The notes: generated by a model from the sequence alone, not told the origin. DNA of 64,000 nucleotides from Nematostella vectensis (GCF_932526225.1 NC_064042.1:9148540-9212539), one strand, 5' to 3'. Counted from the first letter of the stretch, positions 42,801 to 56,185 are shown. A program made the numbers and translations.

Positions 42801-44616
42801 GCCCTCCCTATTTTGAGTTTTATACAGACCGTCGGTATCCTAGCTTTCCAACAGTGCTCTGCGGTCCCATTTTTAATCCCTTGTCGTTGTGCTTATACGA
42901 GCACAAGTTGATGGTTGCTTTTATTTTTTATCAAAAAATACAGCTATCAGCATATTGGGAGAGTGTCCTTGGACATCATGAAGTCTATTGAAGTCTATCT
43001 TTGCAAGCAAAGGTGGATTCATGGTGTTTTTTCTTGTTTGGCTTTGCCAATTTTGGATGAGAAAATAATTTTCTAATGAATCACCACAGCTCTCCTAAAT
43101 GGTGTCTTTTCTGAAACCAAATCGATTCCAAAATTGTTTACTTTGCTATTCTGGCCCTGTATGACCTGGAATTGATTTGTTTGGCTTTGGGGTGAAAAGA
43201 CTTATAAAAAACCATCTGACTTTGGGCAGAGGAGTGTTGACTGGCCCTCCCCTCGTGAATCTTTCCCTGGATCTCCCAGAATGCTTTGCAGTCTGTAATG
43301 GCAACGAAATAGTTTTACAAGCCTTCAAGGAGTGGACATTGTGAGAATAAAGGTATCTATTTTTGTCTTGGGCTATGTTTGCTGATCTCTCTCACTTGTG
43401 TGGTATTTTGAGCGTTTTGTTGAGAGGGGTGATTCTGCTTTTTTTCCTTGTTCGATTTGAAGTTTGTCAAAGAACCTAAGCTATTATTTGGCTTTCCCTT
43501 AGACTGATGCCTGAGTATCTTCATCTTGTTGTGTTTATTTTGCATTTATGAATTTTTTGGGTTGTGGGTACTTCCCAAGGCCGGTACAGGCCGGTTGAGG
43601 GGTCAATGTGTTAATCACACAAGAAAGAGAACAACTGCGGTGAGTTGTTCCTTTTTACTCATTTGTAGGTGAGAACTCAGTAAATGATGTATGAGTAAGA
43701 CTGGACGGTTGTTGTTTTCGATCTATTCAATAATTAATCTCTCTTGAAACGCAAATATGCACTAATCGTAAGAAGTAACAAATATGCTTGTTTAGCACAA
43801 TCAAGCTAATTGGATTAAAGAAACCGCGATACAAGATGGCAAAGACTTACCTTCGGGCCCGTACAACGCGATGCTGAGATACTCGGTCTTATAGCGAAAC
43901 CCGTTATATCCCGACTCGCATCCTTCCACGTTCCGCACCATTCCAGTTTTTATCCCAAGCTTTAAATTACTCTCATACTGGGAAAAAGTTTTGTTAATCT
44001 CCCTCAACTTCTCAAGAAAAAGCTCCATTTCACCCAAATTATTTGGTTTCAAATTTTTCATGGTAAATTCGAAAAACTCCAGCACATAACAAATAGGCAT
44101 CCAGCAGAATACATCTGGGCCGAGAAGCCAGTCGCCAACATAGTAGTCATAACCGAATGGAATTCCATGCGGATAAACGTGCTTCAACCAGAATTTAGCC
44201 TGCTCATAAGCCCTCCTTTCTCGCAAGCTCAGCTCACTGGACGAAGGATCAAAGTTTTCAAACTCTTTTAAAAGCGCTCTTGATGTGTCCGTGACGTATT
44301 TTAGTCGAGAAGGCGTAGGGTCGTAGCTACGAAACCTTTTCTTGGCTTCTGCAGCAGTGAGATCAGGTTTCATAAATATTCGCTCAGGGTAGAGCTCAAA
44401 ATGAGTGTCTTGTAGCTTTTGAAGTAAGCTAGAAAATCTGGAGTTCTTTGTTTCTGCTGTAGTGAAACCATTTTCAGAGCTTGTTTTGCTTTGCTTCTTT
44501 ACTGAATATTTTACCATCAGCGCGATTCCGGCTGCTAAGCAAGATATACCAACGATTATAACCCCAGCGGCCACAAGAACGATCACCCGACCGTTTTTTG
44601 CTCGTTTAGATTGCAT
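39367..44616 (-). CDS. DUF885 family putative membrane-anchored metallopeptidase, copy B
   Basis: Seven exons: 43851-44616, 42400-42568, 42077-42329, 41493-41720, 40961-41215, 40102-40287, 39367-39816, giving about 768 aa in unbroken phase. The start ATG at 44616 gives MQSKRAKNGRV then a membrane segment (about residues 11-35, VIVLVAAGVIIVGISCLAAG onward). Motifs HETRPGHHLQ (about 548-557) and EGWALYAE (about 587-594) are intact, as is GYDYYVGDWLLGPDVF. Exons of 253, 228 and 255 nt equal those of copy A, so this is a tandem duplicate. Copy B differs by a fused last exon and by a GC donor after 41493. Product expected at the cell surface or in the secretory pathway; substrate unknown. Stop TGA at 39367. 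Confidence 0.9.
39897..40088. repeat. Two TCTG microsatellite tracts in a DUF885-B intron
   Basis: TCTG repeats at about 39897-39931 and again at 40058-40088, separated by unique AT-rich sequence, in the intron between exons 39367-39816 and 40102-40287. Confidence 0.85.
40419..40516. repeat. 14-bp tandem repeat, seven copies
   Basis: Perfect copies of ACGCCTACAAGCAA in the intron after the catalytic exon of copy B. Separate from the 35-bp array that follows. Confidence 0.95.
40590..40960. repeat. About 35-bp array repeating the DUF885-B PGHHLQ exon end and donor
   Basis: About ten copies, at roughly 40621, 40652, 40684, 40720, 40755, 40783, 40819, 40854, 40889 and 40923. On the coding strand they read CCTGGACACCACTTCCAGGT CAGTAGAAGAGGGGG. 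The genuine exon end is CCTGGGCACCACTTACAG|gtcagt. Several copies retain a perfect CAG|GTCAGT donor. Confidence 0.93.
40961..41215 (-). CDS. DUF885-B exon encoding HETRPGHHLQ
   Basis: The 85 codons end at the donor TTACAG|gtcagt (40960). The last 18 exon bases (PGHHLQ) plus the donor are reproduced about ten times in the following intron, so alternative use of those donors could add short repeats of the active-site coding sequence. Confidence 0.88.
41493..41720 (-). CDS. DUF885-B exon with a GC 5' splice site
   Basis: The 76 codons end FTYTRQ, and the next intron begins CAG|GCAAGT rather than GT. The equivalent exon in copy A ends at the same codon with CAG|gtaacg, so the boundary is secure and the donor is a GC-AG type, a known minor class that usually has an otherwise strong consensus, as here. 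Confidence 0.85.
42725..43620. mobile_element. Probable non-autonomous element in DUF885-B intron 1
   Basis: Starts TTAACCCATTAAATCC and ends GGGGTCAATGTGTTAA, imperfect inverted ends about 890 bp apart. The first 150 bp resemble sequence at 21050-21260 (CCCATT, ACAGA.AC..A.ACC..CCCTCC, TTTCCAACA.TG). No intact open frame. Confidence 0.5.
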
Positions 44617-47600
44617 ACCAACCGCACTGAGCTAGTTTTCGCGATGCTTCAAGTCCTAGGAAGTAAAGAGAGCAGAAATTATAAGCCATTACTTGGTTAA
44701 ATAGCAAATTAGCCAACAATATGGATAGCGCAGAGAAATGTCACAGACCGATGGTTTTGTTGTCTGAGATTTTAACGCGGACACGGTTCAGGCATTCACA
44801 CACTAAAAACAAATGCAGTCACTACGACCTCCTAGCTAGTATGCCATCTTCTCTGCACCCAGCGACGGGTTAAGCCTCGACGATTTTCAGGAAGTGACGA
44901 CGCCTAATTATCCGTTAGAGAGAGAGATGAAGGCGGAGATAGTAGGAATTTGTGCCCCATTACACATTGAATGTTTCTGTTAATTCATTCCAAAAATGTA
45001 TATAGCGAGGGCACTTTAATGAGTCCTTGATGAAAATGAATTTACTACCATAGAAGAAAACACTAGAAATGCTACAGTCCGGCAAGAAAGTATGGTTGCT
45101 GCAGGTGCTTTATTGATAAAGTAGGAAGATTTTCATACATTGATGCATAGGGTATAACATCCAAGTGCTATGAAGCATCGACCTAATTAAAAATCCCTAT
45201 ATTGAATCATCACGTTTACCCAAGTTAACAAGAGAGTGGTATACGGAGGTAGTGGTTTTACTCGCATGTGATTTGCCTGAAACTCTGTCGACTTTCTCCG
45301 GGTCGTGAGAAAAGTGGTTATTTATCCAAGCTGTTATTGGGTGGTATCGTCTTCTAATCAACGCTTTTCACTCGAAACGCGAGTTTCACGGATAACATCA
45401 GCGCGTAAGATATGAGCATACTTGATATGAACAAGAATTTGACATCGCACAATTGAATAATATTTGAATTTTTTTTCTAAGGAAACGTCTTTGAGCTTAG
45501 AAAGCTGTTGTACTGCTAATTGGAGACAAAGTATCAGTAATTTCTGTATAATATACTGTGTTCTTTTAACGTTTACGAGGATGTTCATCTATAGACAATA
45601 AACATAGTTTAACGCTAGGAAAACAACAGGGAATTCAAATCATTCGAAGACGGTACACCAACATATTAATTCATTGTCAATATTAGAATGAAAAGTTCTC
45701 TAGTTTATTCTAGAAGACCATAAAACCATAAAGAAAATAAGAGGATTATATTTAAAGTTAAAACATTAGTCTATGTGTTTTTTGTAATTAAAGGACTTTG
45801 TAGAAACGAAATCTGGAAAACCAGGCACCGGGTTCGGTGGCTCAATTTTTCACATAGGGAAAAAAAAAGAAAAAGAAAAAATCACGAGGGTTACTAAGAG
45901 CCCAAGAGCATCCTTACGATGAGCCTAACGTGAGATAAAATACTTATTCTCTTAATAACTATCATGCTTGAAAAATATACATTGTGATTGGAATAAACAG
46001 TGGGCCTTCAGAGTTATCAGAATAATTAAAATGCGAAGACATTTTAAAGGGGCAAAATAAAAAGCAAAATAATAACTAAATAATCGTATATATAATACAT
46101 GGAAGTAAATGGCATTATAATATGTGACCGCGAGGTTGATACATTGTTGAATTTGGTCAAATATGTATGCGCATGCGCCTTGCATACTTGTCATGCATTA
46201 AGTTGCGCCATATGACATAAGCATAGCCATATGTGCATCGTAACGAGATTTTAATGGTGCCATATTGGTATGCTTGAGGGAACAACAAGTTGCGATATTG
46301 TATACAGATATTGATAGTTTACGACAGGTTCGCGTGCGCTTTGCTCAGGAATGAATGGTATTTTCGTGATCGATAAAATATGGAGAAAATTTAAAAACAA
46401 AATGTCCACTAAAGTAATATAATTTTATACACTTTCTACGACCTGATACCAAACCTTCACAGGGAAAAATACCACAGGTGTTGATTCGATGAAAGTAGAT
46501 TTCAGATAAAACTAGTAAAATTAACTTACTCACCGAGTCACTTTAGGGAAATGATGAGAGACGTTCTCATTATATGTTAACCTCACATATGTTACGTGGA
46601 TCGAGGACAGAAAGTCATTTTCAGTACAAGTAATAGATAGCCAAATGAGAAACAGACAGTGCTAAATACTGTGGCTGTCTTGTATTAATCGCTAGCCCGG
46701 CCCGCACTCGACCACATCAACCAAATCCCGCCATTATGGTAAAACGCATGGAAGAGTGATTAAATCAGGCGAATAATAACAGAGGGCTTGATTTTAACAT
46801 TTTTGCCAACATACCTAAATTCAAACATAATTAACACATCAAAAAGAAATATAAGATACCTCTTTGAGAATCGAGTAAGTCAGGGGTGCATTTTTAATTG
46901 CTAGCTTACCCGAGAATATTATACTCTCTTTTTCCTATGAGAACGTCTAATTTTCGGTTGAGGCTGAGCCATTTTTATTTTTGTAGCATTTTAAGGCTGA
47001 AAACGTTCTTATCGATGTTCTTAAATTTCAGTGGCCTGAAATCATACACACCGGCTTTGTAAAACAGAACAACACAAATGATCAATAAAAAAAGTAGTCC
47101 CAGGCTGGACGTTCTTATAAAAAAGGTTCTTATAAAAAGGAGTGTATTATACTTCACCAGGTTAGGCGGGTAAGTGGAATTTTTTTTCCATCAATCAACC
47201 CTATTCATACACTATTCTCTAATTCAGATGTCCAATTTCATTAGTAAGGTTGAATTTGTATTTGTAAGAATTCTTAAGAATCAGGAGAGTAAGTCTCAAT
47301 TATTTCCATTCCAATGCGCGCAGAAATATTGGCGAATGAGTGATTTATAGCGCTGAGAGCAGCCTCTGTCAGCCGTCGCTATCTCATCCTTGCAAGGTAC
47401 CAAGTGAGAGAAAGCATCCACTTCCATTGGGGAAGCTGATGTGATATTTTTGATTGAATTCGGTAAAAAAAAGCACAAGATTTTAATATTAGGTGGTTAC
47501 TCGAGATTTCTACTTATAATAAGTCTTCTGATATTGGGTGAAAAAGATAACAAAGGTGTGGATGTAAAACGCTCTTTGATAATTTACGGCTAGAGGTAAT

Positions 47601-48239
47601 CTTTTTTCCTGTGGTACCTATAGCAAGCTTTACCAATATACCAATAGGCAAGCTTTACCAATATACCAATATCAAGCTTTATGTTGAGTCAGGCTGATTG
47701 TATTTGTACATAGCCTAAACTACAGCAGTAGCAAATGTGGGCAAATGTGATCTAGTCTAGAAAACTGAAACTCGTCCACTTTTCTCCCCTCCCCTCCTCT
47801 CTCCTTCACCATTTTTAAAGAACAAAATAAAGCAAATATACATTTGATTGTAATTTGCTTTATTCTGTGACGTTTATTTTACTGAATTCACTAAAACAAA
47901 CAATAGATACATTTTTTCCGTTGGCGAAAATCAAGAATACAATCAGAGTAGGACAAATGGGCGGGACTGACGCGCGCCTTGAGTTTTCTTAGTGGATGAT
48001 GAATGTGTCCCAGCTTGACAATCCACGTCGCCAAAGTAGATTTTGTTTATTGATCATTACTTTCTTTAAATGCACGAGCAAATAACAAAATGCCAAGAGC
48101 AAGCCATTCTAAAACACTACATCCGTCAGCTAAGTCATACCTAGAGCGCTTGTGTCAGCTAGGTAGTTAATTGATTTTTAAGGAAGAGAGTTATTCAAAA
48201 AGATATCAATTAGCGGCAGGTATATTCTAAAACAACGAA

Positions 48240-48510
48240 ATACAACATGCGCATCAGTCCACTGCAGTCCCGGTTGAACCTCTATATAACGGACACACTT
48301 TGGACTATGACGAGTGTCCACCTTCAGAGGTTCTACTATGAGTGGGTTTAATCTGTTGAAATTGTCCGCTGCAGTCCCGGTTGAACCTCTATATAACGGA
48401 CACACTTTGGACTATGACGAGTGTCCACCTTCAGATGTTCTACTATGAGTGGATTTAATCTTTTGAAATTGTCCGCTGCATTCCCGGGCGAACCTCTTAT
48501 AACGGACACC
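48240..48510. repeat. About 107-bp tandem repeat, 2.5 copies
   Basis: GCAGTCCCGGTTGAACCTCT recurs at about 48264 and 48372, with a diverged copy at about 48479. In between lie GGACACACTTTGGACTATGA and a TCTACTATGAGTGG segment. Probably an old dispersed repeat in tandem. Confidence 0.85.
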
Positions 48511-48704
48511 CTATGACTATATTGAGCAGTGATATACGATAAAGTCGCACCGCAGATGCCGCAAGATCCAAGATCAAGCAAGTTTGCATTTTTCTTTTGC
48601 CATAGACACAACTACTGTAAAACCCAACGTAACTAAGACAAACTGAGAAAAAAACCTTCAGTTAACTCAGTGTCATCGACGAATATCCGTCATAATCGCC
48701 GCCC

Positions 48705-49030
48705 CCTCCTCGTCATCGTTACATCATTATTATCATCTTCTTCATCATTGTCATCAACATAATCATAATCATAATCATCAACATCACCATCACCACCACC
48801 TTCACATTTTAATCAGCATCATCATCATCATGATCATGATCATAATCATCATCATCACCATTATCATCAGCTTCATAATAATTACCATCACCACCATCAT
48901 CATTATTATAATCATAATAATAATAATCATCACGATCATCACCATCACCTCCATCATCATCATCATCACCACTTTAATCAAGAGCATAATAATAACCACC
49001 ATCATAGTCATAATAGACCATAATCATCGT
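48705..49030. repeat. ATC/ATT-rich degenerate trinucleotide tract
   Basis: Mixed CAT, AAT and CAC triplets over about 325 bp. Creates meaningless Ile- or Met-rich frames on both strands. Confidence 0.95.
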
Positions 49031-50037
49031 TACGTAACAGCACCAAAACTATCGCCAACATGCCAACTTTAACCTCTAATGAATTTCCCCTATCAGTGAG
49101 ATCACTTCGCCGACTCTACGCACGATGTTTTTGGCAGTTCTTCCAACACGCTCGCTAAAGAGGACACTCTTCTACGATACCAGTGAATGCAATCACTCAT
49201 CGCATAAGTAAAGGGGATAAGTGTTGGCAATGCCCCCTTTACATCCGCACAAGCCAGGGACTTTGTTGCACAATTTGCAACGGCATCGCAGTACGGTCTC
49301 TTAATGCTCCAGTTACTATCGATAACCACCATTTAAAGAGATGTATACGAAGCTTGCATGTCGAAAAACATAAAGAACACCTTATTTGATGTAGCATTGT
49401 TATAATAAGTTCCAGTTGATGTTAATCTCACTGTATCGACGCTAAGATAGCCTTAGTCAAATTATCACGAAATTGAAGACGATTTTCAGCTCGTTCAAGT
49501 TCGCGGCATTAATCGCCCTGTATGGGTTTATCTCAGAGGTCACCCCCCATTCCATTAGTCTCCGAAAAACAAAAACAAAAAAACAGATAAATCAATCGCA
49601 CGATCGAATCGGAATATTCGCCAAAATAGAGAACTCGAGCGAATTTCGTTTGTAAGGAACCTTTGACATTCTGGAGAGAATGCCTAAAACTCGCATGATC
49701 AGTTTTTAAATGCAGGAAGTAGCCCGGAGTGATCACAGATTTTGGGTTCGAAAGGTTTACGTGGTCTTTCTGAAAATTGTTGCGAAACGACACACCATCT
49801 GACAAATGTTTGTTTCAGCTGCGAAAAATCATACACTTTCTACAAAACAACTTTTGGATTTCTTACAGATTCTTTTTGATTTCTCTCTTTTCAAAAGGGT
49901 CGAATAGAAACGAAAATACATTGCTTCAGATTAAAAAAAAAATGACTTTAGGCGCGAGTTAACATTGAAACAATGTATAGTAAAGCGGTTATTGGATTTG
50001 AAAAGGGTGGGATGTATACTCTAACAATACTGCTTAC

Positions 50038-50117
50038 CTGTGAGTGATGATTGGTCTGCGGTTAGTTAGCAGGTTTGCGAGTGCGCTCTCTGCACTGTCC
50101 CCGCTTTACTCTTCAAC
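50038..50117 (-). other. Possible non-coding (UTR) exon
   Basis: The minus strand has an acceptor TCTATTTAG at 50118, 80 bases of mixed composition, and a strong donor CACAG|gtaagc at 50037. No long reading frame. It could be an upstream untranslated exon of DUF885-B, of an unrecognised transcript, or chance. Confidence 0.25.
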
Positions 50118-52980
50118 CTAAATAGAAACAGACGGTAGGTATGAACAACAAGAGACTGCGCACAATAGCTATCGCGATGTGGACCCTGCAAAGGTCAACA
50201 AGGCAATCCACAAGTGACTGGATGAATTAAGCCCTAGTCCTGCCGAACCTTGGCTCGAACACCAATAGCGGAATTCAGAGCGACTAGTGTATCTTACACA
50301 AGTTGATTAACACTTTCCATCAATAAGACAGATAACAGTCTAGCACCGAAAGGAAACGCTAGATTGTTAGGCGTAAGAATATAGCTCTAGGGCGTTTACC
50401 CGAGATGATAATTATAACAAACGAACAAGTGCCATTCAAATGGAACAATCCAGTAAGACAATTCCAATATCTGAGAACCCCCTATTTCGTAAACATTTTT
50501 ACAAGCTCTCGCGCAGGAATAATGAAAAAGTGCACGAGCTGAATGACAAGTAGCTTTTAAGCGCAAAAAGCATTCAGGCGCTTTTCAATCAGTACTTTAT
50601 CCTGCATACTTCAGGATGTCTTCTTTCAAAATTCACGAGTGGATGATGTGCACGTCGTGGTTTTCATCATTATCTTTAAGCGCGAGTTAATGAAAGTGTA
50701 TTGAGCGGAAACATGGATCCGGTCTCAATTGTGGTGAATATAATGAGCGGCGCGTGAACGTAGCGGATTTCGCAGAGAGCGCATGATAACATATCACAAA
50801 CGCTTAAACAGCGTTCAAGATTTTCACTTGAGATAATCACAAATGATTGTATAGAAAGCGGAATAAAGATTTTTTTTTAGAGAAAAACCTTGTTTGGTTT
50901 TATTTTATGTAGGGAATATCGGTGCGTGATACCCCCCGGCGCAACACGACTATAGATTTAAACGTCCAAAGGGGGCCCTGAACTAAGTACTTGAAATATA
51001 TCTTCTGAAGCTCGCTCTTAAACATGATAATCACCAGAAACAGAAATTCGATTGAGATGGAAATCTCGGTTTTGTATCTTAAATTTGGTATTTTTGGAAA
51101 TGAGGTGGGCAGAATTGTGATTTCTCGGCCAAGCTTCGGGTTATGAGAGCGGTGGAAACGTATGTTGCAAAATTCTGCGAATGCAAACGCGTGTGAGGGG
51201 GGAATTCCAAAGAGAGATGTGCATATCAATTATTACTTTGAACGGATGCAGATGATGGAACAAAAGGATTTAATACTAGTTTAGATAATAGTGCTACAAA
51301 AAGATGATAAAATTATGTGATTTTGATACCTCGCGACTTCACACACACGGAAGAGCTTTTTTCATAACACCTACCATTCGCACCCGCGTTGCATCATGGA
51401 TAACTCACAAAAAATAAAATAACAGATCCGAATGACAGAGAATCACATAAATAAGCTATAGTTTTTGAAACCTGGATTATTTTCCAATTACCTTATTTGC
51501 TATCTATTTGATTTCCATGAAGTACACCGCGCTGCGATACATGGATTATCAATGCAACGCTGTTGCATACACCGAGTTTCTCTAGAATTTTAAGACATTT
51601 GATACGTATATGATAACTGATAGGCTTTCATAAGATAAATACTGATCAGGGAACAAAATCTAGGAGGGACGATTGTTTGTCTCGATGTGGACTTCTTGCC
51701 CCGTGTGAATGATCATTTTACTGCGTTCCCAGACTCCCATTTTGATATCCTAGCAAAATACAAAGGGCGATGGGGCATACATACCCACCAGCCGCAGGCG
51801 CGAACACAGGGACCAATTGTGGCGAACGGCACAATCCCCGATTGCTGAAAATGTCGCCCATAGAACTCATGAGCATTTCCGATTGTTTAAAACGGTCATT
51901 TGAAGTTTGCAACTTAAGATACTTTCCATAATTTGATATTTTGTATGTATAAGAAAACCTAAGCACTTGTCCTAGTTAAGCCTTTTTGATAAGCCCTATC
52001 AAATGAAAATAATGACTACATTTAGACACTGTTAAATTCTACTGAGTCGCATATTGGGCCTCGACTCTCGACCCACAATCCGAGATACAAAGATTTCATT
52101 AAGCCAGTTATCAGCGTCAGTGATGGGCAAATCTTATCAGACAGAGGCTCGATAGCGGTGACTCCTAACCGCTGTCAAACACACAGGAGGGATGCGAGAG
52201 GGAGGGGGCATATTGAGGGTCTGGATAGGAGAGGGAGGGGGCACTCAACAGGGTTTTTATGGGTAGGGGTAGTAGCATGCTAGTAGTCGGTAGCATGAGG
52301 TATGTATGAGGACGCCAGTCAGAGTCAGTAAATATTTGTTCGTAGGAAGACACCAACATTTACAATTCTTTTTCAATAAGTCAGGTATTGTTTTAAGACG
52401 GTTTGTTGCTAGTTGGTTAAACCCATCCAGACACAGGAGGGCAGAAGTAGAACAACAAGAACATTGCAAACCCACAAAAGAAACGCTGACCCATGCACAG
52501 AACCCTTGACAGACCGTATCGAGTCACACAATCATGTAAATCAAGTCAGGTTAACACGCTATGGTCGCGTAGTCACGACATACAGTGACAAATGAATGGC
52601 GACACCCTATGGCTAAAATCCTGCTATAAGGGATCGGACGAAAAACGACTGACTAGTAACGCAATTTTATTGGAGTCACGCAATTCAGGCTGTCACCCTC
52701 CTTACGCGGTGTCAATGCGTTGTTAAACATTACAACCAAGTTGACGGGTACTAGTTGTGTTTAAAGGTTCAAATAGAGGGTAGGGTTTTAAAGATATCGA
52801 AATTAGCTTCTTAGATTCAACACATCACGTTAGGTTCTATAGCTATCAGAAATTAGCTTCTTAGGCTTCATAAGCCGTATTTAATGCAAACGAAGATAAA
52901 ACAATCGACTCAATTCCTTTACAGGCATTTCCATTAAATACGGCTCATGGATAATACGACGTTTGAACTCAGATTTAGAT

Positions 52981-53256
52981 TTAACACATCCCCTTTTTAT
53001 CACGTTCAACACATCCCCTTTTTATCACGTTTAACACATCCCCTTTTTATCACGTTTAACACATCCCCTTTTTATCACGTTTAACACATCCCCTTTTTAT
53101 CACGTTTAACACATCCCCTTTTTATCACGTTTAACACATCCCCTTTTTATCACGTTTAACACATCCCCTTTTTATCACGTTTAACACATCCCCTTTTTAT
53201 CACGTTTAACACATCCCCTTTTTATCACGTTTAACACATCCCCTTTTTATCACGTT
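52981..53256. repeat. 25-bp tandem repeat, about 11 copies
   Basis: Nearly perfect units of CACATCCCCTTTTTATCACG plus TTTAA. Lies about 500 bp downstream of the sulfatase stop codon. The high uniformity suggests recent expansion. Confidence 0.97.
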
Positions 53257-53354
53257 TTCCTAGTTGAAGTGTTGCACTTAGTAGTCACGTGACTAGTCAT
53301 GTAAACTCAAAGAATGTCGTACTGTCCTTGCATTGCCTTTTGTAACAAGAAATG

Positions 53355-53360
53355 TTTATT
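53355..53360 (-). promoter_or_regulatory. Candidate polyadenylation signal for the sulfatase gene
   Basis: AATAAA on the minus strand about 400 nt past the stop, beyond the 32-bp repeat array and before the 25-bp array. Confidence 0.3.
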
Positions 53361-53480
53361 TACGGACATACTTAGATTTCAGTTATCTTACTCACTTTTT
53401 AAAGTGACTTACTTATTACTTATAATGCAATTTGTTTTTGCCATTTCGTTTTGTGTAATTATGTAATGTTGTTAAAAAAT

Positions 53481-53725
53481 TACCACGTGAAATCAAACCT
53501 TAACATTCACATTACCACGTGCACTCACATAATATTACCATTCAAATTACCAGGTGCAATCGCACATTACCACTCACATGACCACGTGCAATCACGCATT
53601 ACCATCCACATTACCACGTGCAATCACGCATTACCATCCACATTACCCCATGCGATCATACATAGCAATTCACATTACTGCGTGCAATCATACATTCCAT
53701 TCACATTATGGCATGACACATCCCA
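53481..53725. repeat. About 32-bp degenerate repeat downstream of the sulfatase gene
   Basis: Six to seven units of TTACCACGTGCAATCACGCA TTACCATCCACA, diverging leftward. It ends about 40 bp short of the sulfatase stop codon, so it would be transcribed as 3' UTR unless polyadenylation is immediate. Confidence 0.9.
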
Positions 53726-53761
53726 TCAAGTGTCAGTTCAACTTCACTCTACCACTCTATA

Positions 53762-55851
53762 CTACACCCATGGGGTCCACGCACCATTCTGTTTCGCTAC
53801 CTGACGTGCGTACGGGTCTTTAGGTTTGTTCGCGGGGGGCACTGCGGTCTTCCTGTAATGCTCCACACGCAATTGTAGCCTAGTAACAACATCCGGGAGT
53901 TTATCGTGCAAGTCATGCTTTTCGTATGGGTCAGCGGTTATGTTGTATAACGCGACCTCCACCATGGGAACCTGTGGAAAAATCGTTTTTTATATTGTTT
54001 TTTTTTTCAATATTTTGAATTAATTAACGCTTTATTTCCCACAACTAAAGGGTAGTGCTGTGTACACATTTGAATACGTCACAACGTGTTATGAATGCCT
54101 TTTGCATACAAAAAGACCTTTAAAATCCGCCGTTTATCTGACTTCATTTGATTGTGCTATGTTACCGTACGCGAATGGAATTCTCATTTCGGTAGCAAAC
54201 GTATTCCACTTCAATTATTTTATTTTCGGAAACCTAATCAAAACCTTAACACTGAACCAAACACACCAAAGCCATTAAGAATGAAATATTACATTTGATC
54301 AATTACATAACCATGTTTATTTCCAATAGTACAAGATGCATTATCAATAAAATCGCGCATTAATCAAAGGTGTTTAAATATCCTGTGTGCTTACTGAATA
54401 TTTAAAAAGTTATTGAAACAACTTGTTAAACATGATTGGAAATGACCTTTGCGGCCTTTGCGGGCACTCCCTAAGGTCTATACCGCAGAAAAGCTCTTTT
54501 TGGCGTGCTTTGCGCGGCCACAATTCGTTCGTTCGTTTGTTTGTTCGTTCGTTCATTTATGTATCTATTTATCTAACAGTTAATTAACACATCAATTTAT
54601 TTGCCAACTAGCTAGGTTTGCACAGGGTAGCGAAGCCTTTGGCATGGGGATTGAATCCGGAGACATACGAGACCTACCTTATTATTTGAGTGTATATACC
54701 AATCTACACTTCCATTCCTGTCCTCGGGAGGAATGAAGTAAGATATGTTAGGAACGGCCATCAACAGCTTCATGTCCCCGACTCTCAGACCGATTCCCGT
54801 GGTAGAAAAGCCCAGGCTTCCGTCGCCAGGTGGGATATTGATTGTATCTATGTTGTGTAGTAGCTCCTTGCGTGGGCTTTCAACACCATGTGATATGGAC
54901 TCCCACACATCATAGCCATCCAAGTCTTCGTCTTCATCTAGACTCCCACCTTTGGAAATTACAATGTAACAAAAGTTATCAACTTTTAGGACGATTTCGG
55001 TGGTCTTAGAAAACTTAAAGCAGTTTTGTTGATCTGGAAGTAAGCTGTCATTCTGGTTCTTTTTGGAATAGATCATCAAAAATTGCCAAGAGACAAGCTA
55101 CTGTGGTAAGATTGACTACGGCTGTTCTCAGACACAACAACGAATTCGGCTATAACTTTGTGTAAAAATAAAATGTACAGATAGCGAACTAATTGAATAT
55201 TTAATGTCCATGAGCGAGACCGTCAACTGCTTATGTTGCATAAGGAAGCATTCCTCATGCGAGTAAATTGAACAAATTGAATATTTTTACATTTTGAACT
55301 TTTAAATGTCTTTAACCAAACTAACGCGTCCGACTTTGCTTCTTCATGCATGCTCAAACTGGGGCAGGGGAGTGGTCACAAATTTGTGTGTGTGGGGAGG
55401 GGGGGGGGGGTGGCTGGGGTTGATTGTGTTTTAGAAGGGGGGGGGTGGCTTGCTTTGACAGAGAATAGATTTATACATCGATTTTTACATAATAACAATT
55501 GTAACACTACTAAGGTGCATGTAAAAAAACACCCGCTCAGAAAAGTGCGGGAAGGCTAGCACCCCCACCGCCCCAGGTCTAAGGCGCATACCTGCGAGTG
55601 ACACTAAGGTTGGATACCAGTCCGTGACATGCATCAGCGCTTTACACTTCACACCACTCTGCTCAAGAGCTACACCATGCACAAATGCCACGCCACGCAC
55701 CCCACCCTCCCACAAGGTGTCTTTTCTGCCTCGTAAGGGGTAGTCATAACCTCCATTCTTGGGTACTCCTCCGTTATCAGTACTGAATATCAGGATAGTG
55801 TTCTCCCATAAACTGCAACAAAAACAAGATGCAAGGAAATTTGAGACAACT

Positions 55852-55895
<44 letters not shown>

Positions 55896-56116
55896 TTGGT
55901 TTGAGAAAAATACAAACTACATAGGTTTCCCTACAGTTCTGTTTCGTGGTTGCCCACTCATCAGGGGATTTTTTTTTTTTTAAATCCCCTGATGAGTGGG
56001 CAACCACGAAACAGAACTGTAGGGAAACCTATGTAGTTTGTATTTTTCTCAAACCAACACTATACACCGCTCTACTTTCGAGTATTGAGCACTTTCTATG
56101 AAAGCCTTCAACCATC

Positions 56117-56185
<69 letters not shown>

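Larger units (their letters stand above)
44617..52980. other. Intergenic region: no coding gene recognised
   Basis: Open frames here are short and lack family signatures. An acceptor-like TACTTCCTAG at about 44654 on the minus strand, 36 nt above the DUF885-B start, suggests a spliced 5' UTR. Short repeats: AAGCTTTACCAATATACCAA two or three times near 47625-47680. A 14-bp inverted repeat AGCCGTATTTAATG occurs at 52873-52886 and 52932-52945. The remainder shows nothing I can name. Confidence 0.5.

Noticed and set aside
48802-49072. Met/Ile-rich or His-rich small proteins
   Set aside because: Product of the ATC/ATT triplet tract.
49183-49389. 68-aa Cys-containing frame (CWQCPLY...CCTIC) that looks like a small zinc-binding protein
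   Set aside because: No recognisable family, no splice or promoter context, and of a length expected by chance.
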